Positions 1-8,339 of a stretch of DNA of 42,755 nucleotides are shown here, in pieces. The DNA lies in contig JABHWU010000134.1 in the NCBI GenBank assembly GCA_018657625.1, forward strand, positions 1 through 42,755, written 5' to 3'. A program made the position numbers and the translations under genes. This DNA comes from Deltaproteobacteria bacterium (GTDB taxonomy: Bacteria > SAR324 > XYD2-FULL-50-16). The notes under the pieces are model-generated. The model saw nothing but the letters and a program-made list of their open reading frames with translations. It was not told the DNA's origin and did no database searches. The stretch's first letter is position 1. Every line of letters begins with the position of its first letter.

Positions 1-521
1 CATTGAAATAAAAGAATAATATATATTATTTTACACAACAATGGCACGAAAATTCCTCAATTATCGTGCCACAGGATACTACTTTACCCTCTCAGAAAAT
101 ATTTTTTCAAATTACGCCGATTAATTTTCAGGAAACTTCAGTTTTGTAATATCCCCTAATTAAATCTGATTTATCTTCAACATACAGATATTAAACATGT
201 TTTCAATTTTTTACTTCACAATTACCTGAAATTTTGGATATGAATTCAAGAATATCCGTATTTCTACACTTGCGATAATATTCATCTTTGGAATTTAGTT
301 TATAACAAACATCCGAAACCACCAGAAGAAGGTAGTAGAAAATAATATTTTTTCTCCAATTCCATTGATAACCAAAAAAAATTTGGACTTTAGCAAAGTG
401 AACACCAAATATTTCCGATCATTCTTTTCAGAATTCAAATGATTATTATCAATTTGAAGTTGTGATCAAAAATGGTGTTCACACTGGAACCAAACTTGGT
501 AAATTTGATCCTTTGTAGAGA
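1..521. other. Intergenic region with hairpins, no gene seen
   Basis: I see no convincing gene in this AT-rich stretch downstream of the phosphoesterase gene. It holds several dyads. TGGCACGA (42-49) pairs with TCGTGCCA (64-71). A GGATAT/ATATCC hairpin lies near 235-256. A nested pair has outer arms GTGAACACCA (398-407) and TGGTGTTCAC (473-482) around an inner TTCAAAT/ATTTGAA pair (434-440/452-458). The first could be a minus-strand terminator, but its U-tract is poor. Confidence 0.5.
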
Positions 522-1379
522 TTACAGATTAGTGCCGGTAATGAGTTCCTCTTTATAAATTAACTGATCTCCCTGAATGAAAATCCTTACTAAATGGATT
601 TTCATCTCTTTTTCACCCCAGTTTTCATAAAACAGAAACATATTTGTGTCATTTGGATGATTACTAGATGAAATAGAGCCATTTTTATATTGAGTAAAAG
701 AATACTGGTGATACAGATTAATAGATTTTATCAGCGCTAATTCATGGGTGTGACCACAGAAAACATGTTCGATTTTATGGTATTTGATAAAATCAATGAT
801 ACGTGATGAGTTGAAAAGAGGGTCATAATCGGTTTCTAAAATAGAGTGGTGGTACAAGAGTATCACTTTGTCGAATGTTAACCGCTCTATCTCATAAGAA
901 ACTGATCGCAATATTTCCTCATCTATATATCCATTATCACAATACATTTCGTTAGTATCCAGGCAGACAACCAAAAGAGATACTCCATTAATGGCAATAT
1001 TTTTAATGAAATTGATATCCGTAAACTTCTCTTTAATCCCTGTTGTATGCTGATCTAGAAAAAGTTTATTTTTAGTACACTTTTCCGGATTCAGTGGATA
1101 GATAATATCACTCTCGTCGATATGCTCCCGAAAAAAATCCTGGGATCGCATATTTCGCTTATCATGATTCCCCATAATCGAAATCAAATTGTCACATTTT
1201 ATTGATTTTAAAAAAACTCCGGATGTCTCAAATTCACTCTCCAGACCGTCGGTTGTATTATCTCCCGTATTAATCACAATGTCGGCAGAATAGGAATTTA
1301 ATTTCTCCAACAGCATTTCATCATTCCCATCCCAATGACGAGAACCGAAGTGTAGGTCTGAAATATGCAAAATATTCAT
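522..1379 (-). CDS. Calcineurin-like metallophosphoesterase
   Basis: A 285-residue two-metal phosphoesterase, probably cytoplasmic because no signal peptide is visible. The family motifs appear in order: DLH near residue 8, GDN near 40, GNHD near 71, a YHH histidine pair near 176 and GHTH near 210. Together these form the binuclear metal site. Length and motif spacing resemble the CpdA/Icc class III cyclic-nucleotide phosphodiesterases, but many sequences of this family act on other phosphodiesters, so the substrate is not assigned. The gene stands alone, about 290 bases downstream of aapP on the same strand. The ATG start opens directly into the first metal-binding strand; the ribosome binding site is weak. 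Confidence 0.85.
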   Translation of the reverse strand: MNILHISDLHFGSRHWDGNDEMLLEKLNSYSADIVINTGDNTTDGLESEFETSGVFLKSIKCDNLISIMGNHDKRNMRSQDFFREHIDESDIIYPLNPEKCTKNKLFLDQHTTGIKEKFTDINFIKNIAINGVSLLVVCLDTNEMYCDNGYIDEEILRSVSYEIERLTFDKVILLYHHSILETDYDPLFNSSRIIDFIKYHKIEHVFCGHTHELALIKSINLYHQYSFTQYKNGSISSSNHPNDTNMFLFYENWGEKEMKIHLVRIFIQGDQLIYKEELITGTNL

Positions 1380-1671
1380 TTTATTATTCCATAATTTTTA
1401 CAAAGACTGAGAGTTCTGACAGGCATCAACTGTATACCAGTCAAGACATGCGACTCCACCAATTGATCATATTTATAAAAAATTACTGTTTTTAGTTAAT
1501 ATTTTTTCTAAATCATTAATAGTATTTTTGATAAAATCCGCACATTTTGTGTCCTTTACTGCCAGTTTGAGTTCAATTCCCGGTAGTAAATGAAACCATT
1601 GCAACAGATTCGCTAATTCTATGAAGAGATAATACTTAATCGAACATTAACAAAATTTTAGAATTTTTAGT
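1380..1671. other. Intergenic region between aapP and phosphoesterase
   Basis: No gene with a usable start is seen. On the minus strand a stretch of about 55 codons (roughly 1480-1650, ending in TAA) is open and reads like protein, with a hydrophobic first half (KYYLFIELANLLQWF) and a charged second half. It has no ATG and could be a gene remnant or chance in AT-rich DNA. Confidence 0.3.
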
Positions 1672-2466
1672 TTAAAGAATCTGGCTCAGAAATTCCTGAG
1701 TTCTCTCATGTTCAGGATGATTAAAAAAGTTGCCAGGATTATTTTCTTCCACAATATCGCCCTCATCCATAAAAATGACCCGATCGGCGATGGTCTTGGC
1801 AAAACCCATTTCATGGGTTACCACAATCATAGTCATTCCTGTAGCAGCCAATTCGACCATCACATCCAAAACCTCTTTAATCATTTCCGGATCAAGGGCT
1901 GAAGTGGGTTCATCAAAAAGCATTATCTTAGGGTTCATGCACAAAGAACGGGCAATGGCTACTCGCTGCTGCTGTCCACCTGATAGCTGGTTGGGAAATT
2001 TATCGATCTGTTCCGGGATCTTGACCCGTTCTAGATACTTCATAGCATTGGCTTGAGCCTCGGCTTTAGGCATTTTTCGAACCCAGGTTGGCCCCAGAGT
2101 GAGATTCTCTAATATTGTCAGATGGGGAAACAGGTTGAAATCTTGAAACACCATGCCTACTTCAGTGCGAATGTGGTCAATGTTCTTAAGGTTTTGGTTT
2201 AGTGTTATACCATCAACAACGATGGTGCCTTCCTGATGCTTCTCAAGATGGTTAATACAGCGGATAAGTGTTGATTTACCTGACCCTGAGGGACCGCATA
2301 CCACAATCCGCTCACCCTTGTGAACAACAAGGTTAATGTCTTTTAGCACATGAAAATCCCCATACCACTTATTAACCTTGTTGAAATCAATAATAACTTC
2401 AGTGGAAGCCGCAGATGCCAATTGTCCACTGGTTTTTTGTGTTTCCTGCGTTTTTATTTCACTCAT
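1672..2466 (-). CDS. aapP: Amino-acid ABC transporter ATP-binding protein AapP
   Basis: The ATPase subunit of a polar/general L-amino-acid importer, acting at the inner face of the cytoplasmic membrane. All nucleotide-binding motifs are intact: Walker [10 protein letters not shown] (about 58-66), Q-loop at Q108, signature LSGGQQQ (161-167), Walker B and D-loop DEPTSALDP (185-193) and switch H218. The 264-residue length carries about 25 extra N-terminal residues, rich in Ser, Thr and Gln, before the usual start of the domain; this leader is common in AapP homologues. It is the last gene of aapJ-aapQ-aapM-aapP, 28 bases after aapM. Function is firm at family level; the range of amino acids transported is inferred from the AapJQMP arrangement. 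Confidence 0.93.
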   Translation of the reverse strand: MSEIKTQETQKTSGQLASAASTEVIIDFNKVNKWYGDFHVLKDINLVVHKGERIVVCGPSGSGKSTLIRCINHLEKHQEGTIVVDGITLNQNLKNIDHIRTEVGMVFQDFNLFPHLTILENLTLGPTWVRKMPKAEAQANAMKYLERVKIPEQIDKFPNQLSGGQQQRVAIARSLCMNPKIMLFDEPTSALDPEMIKEVLDVMVELAATGMTMIVVTHEMGFAKTIADRVIFMDEGDIVEENNPGNFFNHPEHERTQEFLSQIL

Positions 2467-2494
2467 GTTTTCTATCCTGTGGGTGTTTACCTGA

Positions 2495-3823
2495 TCAATT
2501 GTTATGGTCAGTCGATAGTTTTACTTCCAGGTGGCGACTGTATTTTGACATGGCAAAGCAGATCAAAAAGAACATACTCGCACCAAATACTAACGGCTCT
2601 ATATGAAGTCCAAGCCAAGTCCTGTCTTTGCCGATGGCGCGTAACATGCTGAGAACGTCGAATAAGCCGATAATGGACACCAAAGTGGTGTCTTTCAACA
2701 AGGAGATGAAGTTACCAACAATATTAGGAATCATGTGTTTCAAAGCCTGGGGCATAATAATCAGACCCATGGTTTGCCAATAGCCCAGACCGATGGTGTG
2801 TCCTCCTTCAAATTGACCTTTGGGAATGGTCTGAAGGCCTCCTCGAACAGTCTCAGCCATATAACAAGCGTTAAAAAGGCAAACTGCGATGATAACCTGG
2901 ACCAGCTTGTTGAGGACAAAGCCTTCAGGCATAAACAAAGGAAACATCGTCGTAGCCATAAATAAAACGGTAATCAAAGGTACCGAACGGAACAGTTCGA
3001 TGAACGAAGTGCTAAGTACCCTGGCTACTGGCATCTTGGATCGTCGACCCAGGGCAAGAATAATCCCGCCCGGTAGTGCCGAGGCAATACCGATCCCCGA
3101 TACAACAAAAGTGAGAAATAAGCCGCCCCATTTGGTCCAGGATACTCCCCAAAGGCTCCAGCTCATTTGCCACACATAAACCAAGACAAAGCTCAAAGCG
3201 AGAAAGCCAATAAATATGGTGCGCTGACGCTTTTCAGGGACATCTTTTTTGCCAAACAAAACGGATAGAAATTCAGGTAGGCTACGACCAGTAAACACGC
3301 CAATGATGGCATGCATGGTATTGCCTACCAGGCAAACGATTGCGATGGTGATCATGATCTGCATGAAGATGCCCTTATTACCACCTGAAAAAAGATATCC
3401 TGCCAGGAAAGGGTAAAAGAACACCGTGGTCAGACCAATCAATATTTTTGCCTTAACCCTTGGGAGCCAAAGCGGTATCATCCAAATGAAAAGGAACAAT
3501 AGGCCAAGGTTGATCCGCCACAATTCTTCTCTCGGGTAACGACCATAGAAAATGTTGTCCACCCACCCAATAATACCTGCCCAGCAGGCCCCATCCACAT
3601 TAATAGCAAAACAGTCTCTTCGGCTATCGGCTATCCAAACAGCATCGACAATTCCCCATATCCACAGCCCATTGACCGATATATAAATAATATAAAGGGT
3701 AGCAAAGGTGAGGAGACTGTTGGACACTGAGCCGAACAGATTCTTATGCACCCAGCCTATCACCGTTCTTTCGGATAAAGGTGCCGGTAGGGATGGTGTT
3801 TTTCCAGTTTTTATAATCGTCAT
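2495..3823 (-). CDS. aapM: Amino-acid ABC transporter permease AapM
   Basis: A 442-residue inner-membrane permease of the HisM/GlnP class. It has several N-terminal membrane segments, an Aap-specific insertion of about 70 residues with paired Cys ([13 protein letters not shown]), and a C-terminal BPD_transp_1 domain (roughly residues 240-430). The EAA-type loop that contacts the ATPase is recognisable around [19 protein letters not shown]. It would form a heterodimeric channel with AapQ. The stop of aapQ is 2 bases before this start, so the genes are tightly coupled. The unusual length compared with ordinary 220-240-residue permeases is normal for AapM. Confidence 0.92.
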   Translation of the reverse strand: MTIIKTGKTPSLPAPLSERTVIGWVHKNLFGSVSNSLLTFATLYIIYISVNGLWIWGIVDAVWIADSRRDCFAINVDGACWAGIIGWVDNIFYGRYPREELWRINLGLLFLFIWMIPLWLPRVKAKILIGLTTVFFYPFLAGYLFSGGNKGIFMQIMITIAIVCLVGNTMHAIIGVFTGRSLPEFLSVLFGKKDVPEKRQRTIFIGFLALSFVLVYVWQMSWSLWGVSWTKWGGLFLTFVVSGIGIASALPGGIILALGRRSKMPVARVLSTSFIELFRSVPLITVLFMATTMFPLFMPEGFVLNKLVQVIIAVCLFNACYMAETVRGGLQTIPKGQFEGGHTIGLGYWQTMGLIIMPQALKHMIPNIVGNFISLLKDTTLVSIIGLFDVLSMLRAIGKDRTWLGLHIEPLVFGASMFFLICFAMSKYSRHLEVKLSTDHNN

Positions 3824-3825
3824 GA

Positions 3826-5043
3826 TCAGCGCTCCACCAATTGTACACGTTTATTGTAAATATTCAGCAACCACGAAATAATCAAACTGATGACCATGTA
3901 AAAAGCCATGGTTATACCGACCAACTCAATCGCGTAACCGGCCTGGTTCAGCGAAGTCTGCATGAAAAGAGAGACGAGATCCGGATAACCAATAGCGATG
4001 GCCAGCGATGAATTCTTGATGGTACTCATCCAATTGCTGATCAATGGTGGGATAATAGCTGGCATTGCCTGGGGAACGATGACCAGAGACATTGCCCGTT
4101 TTTTCTTAAGACCAAGAGACCTCGCAGCCTCATTTTGTCCCTTATTTACCGATAGAATACCAGCACGCACCATTTCGGCCGTATAGGAGGCATGATAAAT
4201 GGTTAAGGCAAATAGAAGTGCCATAAAAGAGGGCGGCAGGCTCGCACCTCCAACAAAGTTGAGTCCTTCAAGTTTCGGAATATCCCAGTCAAGGGGCATT
4301 CCTGTCATATAATATACAATTCCCGGCAGAAAAATAAGTAATGAGGTGGAAGTTATAAAGGTCGGGAATATTTTCCCTGTTCTGTCCTGACGATTTTGAG
4401 CCCAGCGCTTGAAAATAACTACAGCGATAACAGCAATGATAAAAGTAAGCCCGGTCATCCAGAGCCAATCACCTGGTATTGGCCATGGTGCATAAAACCC
4501 ACGATTATTAAGTAGAATAACTTCTGCACCGACAGATAAGTCAATACTGTTTCTAACCCTGGGAAGCAGGGAGAAAACACCGATGTACCAAAAAATAATC
4601 TGTATCAATACTGGCGTATTACGAAAGATTTCCACATATGCCAGGGCTACCTTGGAGACCAGCCAATTGCGGGAGAGTCTCAGGACGCCAATAAAAAACC
4701 CAAGCATCGTGCTGAGTATGATTGCCAGCGTTGAAATCAATAGTGTGTTGAGAACGCCTATGAAGAAGATACGGCCATAAGTTCCAACCCCGGGCACATT
4801 GGAAATAAGTTTGAAGGAGCTATCGAATCCGGCTGCAACTTTAAGGAAGCCGAAACCCGTATGCATTCCGCGTGATTCAAGATTTTGAGCTGTGTTGCTG
4901 GTAAGGTACCAGACGAACCAGCCAACAGCCGCTACGATTAGTAATTGATAAAAAACGGAGTGCACTCGCTCATCATGAAAAAAATTAAACTGCTCTTTTG
5001 GCTTGATATGCACGAATTCTTTACTATTATCACTGGCTGCCAC
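3826..5043 (-). CDS. aapQ: Amino-acid ABC transporter permease AapQ
   Basis: A permease partner of AapM, 405 residues with the chosen start. The BPD_transp_1 domain has the EAA loop at AARSLGLKKKRAMSLVIVP, and membrane segments run through the chain. I chose GTG at 5041-5043 because AAGGAG lies 8 bases upstream and the N-terminus then matches short AapQ leaders (FFHDERVHSVFYQ before the first membrane helix). A longer open frame to 5202 would add a stretch with no family counterpart and would run across the aapJ-aapQ inverted repeat. It lies second in the operon and is translated just before aapM. Confidence 0.92.
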   Translation of the reverse strand: MAASDNSKEFVHIKPKEQFNFFHDERVHSVFYQLLIVAAVGWFVWYLTSNTAQNLESRGMHTGFGFLKVAAGFDSSFKLISNVPGVGTYGRIFFIGVLNTLLISTLAIILSTMLGFFIGVLRLSRNWLVSKVALAYVEIFRNTPVLIQIIFWYIGVFSLLPRVRNSIDLSVGAEVILLNNRGFYAPWPIPGDWLWMTGLTFIIAVIAVVIFKRWAQNRQDRTGKIFPTFITSTSLLIFLPGIVYYMTGMPLDWDIPKLEGLNFVGGASLPPSFMALLFALTIYHASYTAEMVRAGILSVNKGQNEAARSLGLKKKRAMSLVIVPQAMPAIIPPLISNWMSTIKNSSLAIAIGYPDLVSLFMQTSLNQAGYAIELVGITMAFYMVISLIISWLLNIYNKRVQLVER

Positions 5044-5083
5044 AATATTTTCTCCTTGATATTCGTTTTTTACAATACAGATT

Positions 5084-5123
5084 ACTGGTACCAAACCAAG
5101 CTGACTTATGATTTGGTACCAGT
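5084..5123 (-). repeat. 12-bp inverted repeat between aapJ and aapQ
   Basis: ACTGGTACCAAA (5084-5095) and TTTGGTACCAGT (5112-5123) are perfect inverted copies with a 16-base loop. They sit in the 116-base gap between the aapJ stop and the aapQ start. No U-run follows on the minus strand. Hairpins here are typical of binding-protein operons, where they protect the upstream mRNA or partly end transcription so that the binding protein is made in excess; that role is inferred. Confidence 0.8.
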
Positions 5124-5159
5124 GGGTAACTATAACGCTTAAAATTATAACTGTTGTTA

Positions 5160-6200
5160 CTATCGCATTGGAGGAGAATACATCAGGCCACCTTTGGTCC
5201 AAAGGGCGTTAAGAGTTCCTTCCCGCTGGATGCCAAGAGCTCCTTTGCCGCTACCGATATACTTTTCATAGTTTTCACCGTAATTTCCGACCTGCTTGAT
5301 GATATTATAGGCCCAGTCCTTGGAGAGCTTTAATCCTTCATTTATGTTGCCCTCGACGCCAAGCATGCGGCGCACAGCCACATTTTTTGAGTTGGCACGC
5401 ATATCATCAACATTAGTGCTGGTAATCCCTAATTCCTCTGCGTTGATCATGGCAAATAATGACCATTTGACAAGATTGGCCCATTGGCTGTCCCCCTGTC
5501 TCACTGCAGGGCCTAGAGGCTCTTTGGAAATGGTTTCAGGCAGAATCATATGATCGGCAGGATTCGGAAATGAAATAATATTTGCAGCCAAAGATGATTT
5601 GTCAATCGATACTGCATCGCATCCACCCTTAAGATATGTATCGTCACGGACGTTCCAATCTTCGAAAGTAACAGCGCTGATATTGAGGTTATTTACCCGG
5701 CTGAAGTCCGCCAGATTCAGTTCGCTGGTTGTGCCACTCGTCACGCACACCTTCGCACCTTTCAGTTGAAACGCACTGGTGATACCACTGTCTTTAAGAA
5801 CAGTAAAACCTTGACCATCATAGAAATTAGGTGTCAGAAAATCTAAACCAAGCTGGGTGTCACGTGACATTGTCCAGGTGGCTGTGCGACTTAGAAGATC
5901 AGACTCTCCATTGGCCAAAGCGGTAAAGCGTGCCTGGCTACTGACAGATTGGATTTCCATTTTCTTTTTGTCTCCAAAAATGGCAGCCGCAACAGCTTCA
6001 CATACCGCTACATCGAGGCCATACCAGTTGCCGTCAGCATCAAGATTATAAAAACCACCTGAAGGTGTACCAACCTGACAGCGTAAATGGCCACGCTTCT
6101 TGACAATGTCCAGCGTGTTTTGCGCAGATGCAACAGCTGCGCTTGACATGGCCATTACGACCAGCGCAATTACTGATGCTAAGCTTGTTCGAAGTTTCAT
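5160..6200 (-). CDS. aapJ: General L-amino-acid-binding periplasmic protein AapJ
   Basis: The substrate-binding subunit of the importer, 346 residues. An N-terminal signal peptide (basic MKLR, a hydrophobic run to about residue 22, then a likely cut after VASA) sends it to the periplasm. The mature part is a family-3 solute-binding domain: it opens with NTLDIVKKRGHLRCQVG and contains a GLDVAVCEAVAAAIFG helix and RFTALANGESDLL, all standard for AapJ. The start has a good site, GGAG eight bases upstream. It is the first gene of the operon. A small GAGGAA/TTCCTC hairpin lies in its leader near 6232-6245. Confidence 0.94.
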   Translation of the reverse strand: MKLRTSLASVIALVVMAMSSAAVASAQNTLDIVKKRGHLRCQVGTPSGGFYNLDADGNWYGLDVAVCEAVAAAIFGDKKKMEIQSVSSQARFTALANGESDLLSRTATWTMSRDTQLGLDFLTPNFYDGQGFTVLKDSGITSAFQLKGAKVCVTSGTTSELNLADFSRVNNLNISAVTFEDWNVRDDTYLKGGCDAVSIDKSSLAANIISFPNPADHMILPETISKEPLGPAVRQGDSQWANLVKWSLFAMINAEELGITSTNVDDMRANSKNVAVRRMLGVEGNINEGLKLSKDWAYNIIKQVGNYGENYEKYIGSGKGALGIQREGTLNALWTKGGLMYSPPMR

Positions 6201-6300
6201 AAGGTATTCTCCTTTTTTGGTTATTAGTTGGAGGAATTTTTCCTCACATTAAATAATCAGATTGATAAAATATTAATTAATGGTAGTCATTAACTTAGTA

Positions 6301-6577
6301 CCTGTTAAAGCCTAACCTCCAATCACTGGACAAAGTCCAGGTTTCAAAAAGTCTAAATCCTCCAATGGTCTAGACCATTGGAGAGCTAAATTAACACCTG
6401 TTAAAGCCTAACCTTCAATTACCGGGTAGAATCCAGTAAAAAATCCGGATTCGCTCATGGTCTAGACCATAAGAAATCTAAATTAACGCTTGTTAATGCC
6501 TAACCTTCAATTATTGGATAGAATCCAAGTTCTAAATAGTTTAAATTCAGACGTGGTCTAGACCAATATAAACCTAA
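6301..6577. repeat. Three tandem ~94-bp repeats with palindromes
   Basis: Units start at 6301, 6397 and 6489 (spacing 96 and 92). Each begins with a version of CCTGTTAAAGCCTAACC, has a small hairpin, then a palindrome centred on CTAG. Palindromes: a perfect 24-bp dyad at 6360-6383, 14 bp at 6457-6470 and 12 bp (TGGTCTAGACCA) at 6554-6565, centres 92 and 96 bp apart. Hairpins: CTGGAC-AAA-GTCCAG (6326-6340), CCGGGT-AGA-ATCCAG (6422-6436, one mismatch and one G-T pair) and TTGGAT-AGA-ATCCAA (6514-6528). The outer and inner pairs of the stem change together between units 1 and 3. The array is 100-380 bp upstream of aapJ. No known repeat family is recognised; an operator array or an RNA-structured element are both possible. 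Confidence 0.85.
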
Positions 6578-6913
6578 GGCTATGTATGCATAAACTATGT
6601 TCTATTTATAAGCACTCACTTAAGCTGCTTTTTTAAGGACAAAATCTGCTAGATACGACAAATACAGCAGAGTTTCGCTGGTTTCCTCAGAGGTTTATTG
6701 TCTCAAAAAGACCTGCTTTTTTCAGTCAATTTATCTCTGGTTCCCCAACAAGATTTTGTTTACTTGATGCGCACAAGCAATTGCAAATTAGCTTCATGCC
6801 TCTCTAAATGTACAAGTTCAAATAAACCCAAAATTGTTGTTCCACATAGCGGATCTCATTATCTACAGTTTGTCAAGTTTTATCACTACCTATCCGGACA
6901 CGGCTAATTTGTT
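6578..6913. other. Intergenic, nothing assigned
   Basis: Between the tandem repeats and the transposase remnant I see no gene with support. A 69-codon plus-strand frame (6698-6907) has no ribosome binding site and no recognisable features. Part of this stretch may be the former end of the insertion element, but no terminal inverted repeat could be identified. Confidence 0.4.
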
Positions 6914-7447
6914 CTAACTTGGCACACTATACCCTGCAAAGGGTTTGATGTTGTTTAAAATTTTTAAGTAGGTCAAAACTGAATGTATATTCTTGTTCAG
7001 CTGCCTCATTTTCTTCGATATATTTTTGACACCCTTTGATTTCACCAATCCGATGGCAATTCGCCTGAGTCGAGTCATGTTTTCCGGGCCGTGCTCCGTA
7101 CGGATAGTTGAGCGATCTTCATCATATATCCTGTCAATGATATAGTGAGAGACCTCAACTGACCAATGTCTTCGTACAGTGTGTAAAACCTTTTAAGGAC
7201 TGGCGTCTAGGGTACTTCTGCTCATCACACCATAAGCAATCTCATGTGATGTCTCGCCACTTTTTTTATTCGTAGTCTCCCGCTCTATTTTATAGACCTG
7301 AGCGACATGTGGGAATATCACGTAGTCATTCAATTCTGTTGTTGTCCAAATCCTTCTGACTTCAATCCTACCGTGTGCTATTGAGACAGCGTCTTCATAA
7401 TCAGCTGGCCCGATATAGTTGAAATAAAGATATTCAATGTCCATCAA
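6914..7447 (-). pseudogene. ISAs1-family transposase remnant (C-terminal part)
   Basis: Read on the minus strand, 7447 down to 6914 encodes the C-terminal third of an ISAs1/H-repeat transposase. It begins near the GHGRIE-type motif (AHGRIEVRRIWTT), continues through SGETSHEIAYGVMS, and ends with the conserved block RRHWSVEVSHYIID then DEDRSTIRTEHGPENMTRLR. A TAA codon at about 7193-7195 interrupts the frame just after TLDASP; homology resumes in the same frame after it and runs to a TAG at 6914-6916. The N-terminal two thirds, including the first catalytic Asp residues, are not found. It is therefore a dead relic beside the aap operon. Confidence 0.85.
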
Positions 7448-7916
7448 CGTATCTATCTCGGCAAAATTGACTCAATTGATCCAAAACATCAATGGCTTGA
7501 TCAATGTTAAATTCTGGCCGGTTGCTGCGGTCACAACAATGTTTTCATTTTTGTGTGATGTGCCATTGTAGCGTAAAAATCTTTAGAAAACAGATAAAAA
7601 ATTTCCGAAAAAAATTCACACCGTGTTTGTTAAGGAATTTAAAGTAATCCACTGGTAGTTTTATAATCCAGTTTTTGGTACCTAAGACCGTTAAAATCAG
7701 AACACATACAATATAAATAAGCGTTTGCAGAGTATTGTTTACAAACAAATTAATTAACTTCTTCTTGTAAATTCATCTTATTAGTTAATTCTGCTATAGT
7801 CCTAATTTTTTTATCTTGCCAAAAATACTCCTAATAATAAAATATGTCTTATATTTACAGTTAAGGTTAAATTTATTTTTTAAAAATATCTATTAAATTT
7901 TCTAAGACCATACATT
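7448..7916. other. AT-rich intergenic region
   Basis: No supported gene. On the minus strand a 67-codon hydrophobic frame (7545-7748) lacks a ribosome binding site and family features, so I leave it out. The part next to 7448 may be further decayed transposase: short open pieces occur in two frames, but none can be aligned with confidence by eye. Confidence 0.4.
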
Positions 7917-8252
7917 ATGACAAAATCAAACGAAGAAGCTCCATATACGACTGAAGAAGCGCTTCAAGCAGCATCTAAATTAATTGAACTAGCTACTGAT
8001 GTTAGGTTGCAGACCCATATTGATATGAAAGATAGTTTTAATAACGGAGTTTCTCAATTGATACAGAGACAACCTCCTGTTATTCAGAAACATAGAATGA
8101 TTTCAAGTTGTACTGAAGAGTTTGATATTATTGTCTCAAATTTGAAAATGCTCCATCAAACGATTAAACATGGAGATACACCAGATGCAGTTAGTGTGAA
8201 ATCAACAAAGGATAAAATTGCGCAGGTAAAGAGTTATTGTTCAGTAGATTAA
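7917..8252 (+). CDS. Small hypothetical protein
   Basis: An open frame of 111 residues, acidic at the N-terminus and mostly helical in character, with no signal peptide or membrane segment. It has one Cys in SSCTEEFD and another near the end (SYCSVD). I do not recognise a family. Codon use and composition look gene-like (balanced charged residues, no low-complexity run), but there is no clear ribosome binding site before the ATG. It converges with the MFS gene. It lies on the far side of the transposase remnant from the aap operon, so it may belong to a recent insertion; the function is unknown. Confidence 0.55.
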   Translation: MTKSNEEAPYTTEEALQAASKLIELATDVRLQTHIDMKDSFNNGVSQLIQRQPPVIQKHRMISSCTEEFDIIVSNLKMLHQTIKHGDTPDAVSVKSTKDKIAQVKSYCSVD

Positions 8253-8297
8253 TTAACTCCAGCTTTTTATGTGATTTCTCTAATTACTTGATTCCTG

Positions 8298-8339
8298 AAA
8301 AAACAGGGAACGTTGTTGAAATGTTTGCAAAGGGTTCCT
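8298..8339 (-). terminator. Likely terminator after MFS gene
   Basis: On the minus strand GGAAC (8338-8334) pairs with GTTCC (8311-8307) across a 22-base loop, followed after three bases by six T (8303-8298). The stem is short, so strength is uncertain, but it sits directly after the MFS stop codon. Confidence 0.5.

Noticed and set aside
6301..6577. CRISPR array or integron attC sites
   Set aside because: There are only three units, no uniform spacers, and no cassette genes or clear paired core sites; the conserved parts are spread over the whole unit.
6640..6730. Small RNA with a terminator-like GTCT/AGAC stem and T-run
   Set aside because: The stem is only four pairs with a broken extension, and no promoter is seen.
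6698..6907. 69-codon ORF on the plus strand
   Set aside because: No ribosome binding site, no recognisable motif and unusual residue use; it borders the transposase relic.
7545..7748. 67-codon hydrophobic ORF on the minus strand
   Set aside because: No ribosome binding site, no family match, and it lies in AT-rich DNA where such frames arise by chance.
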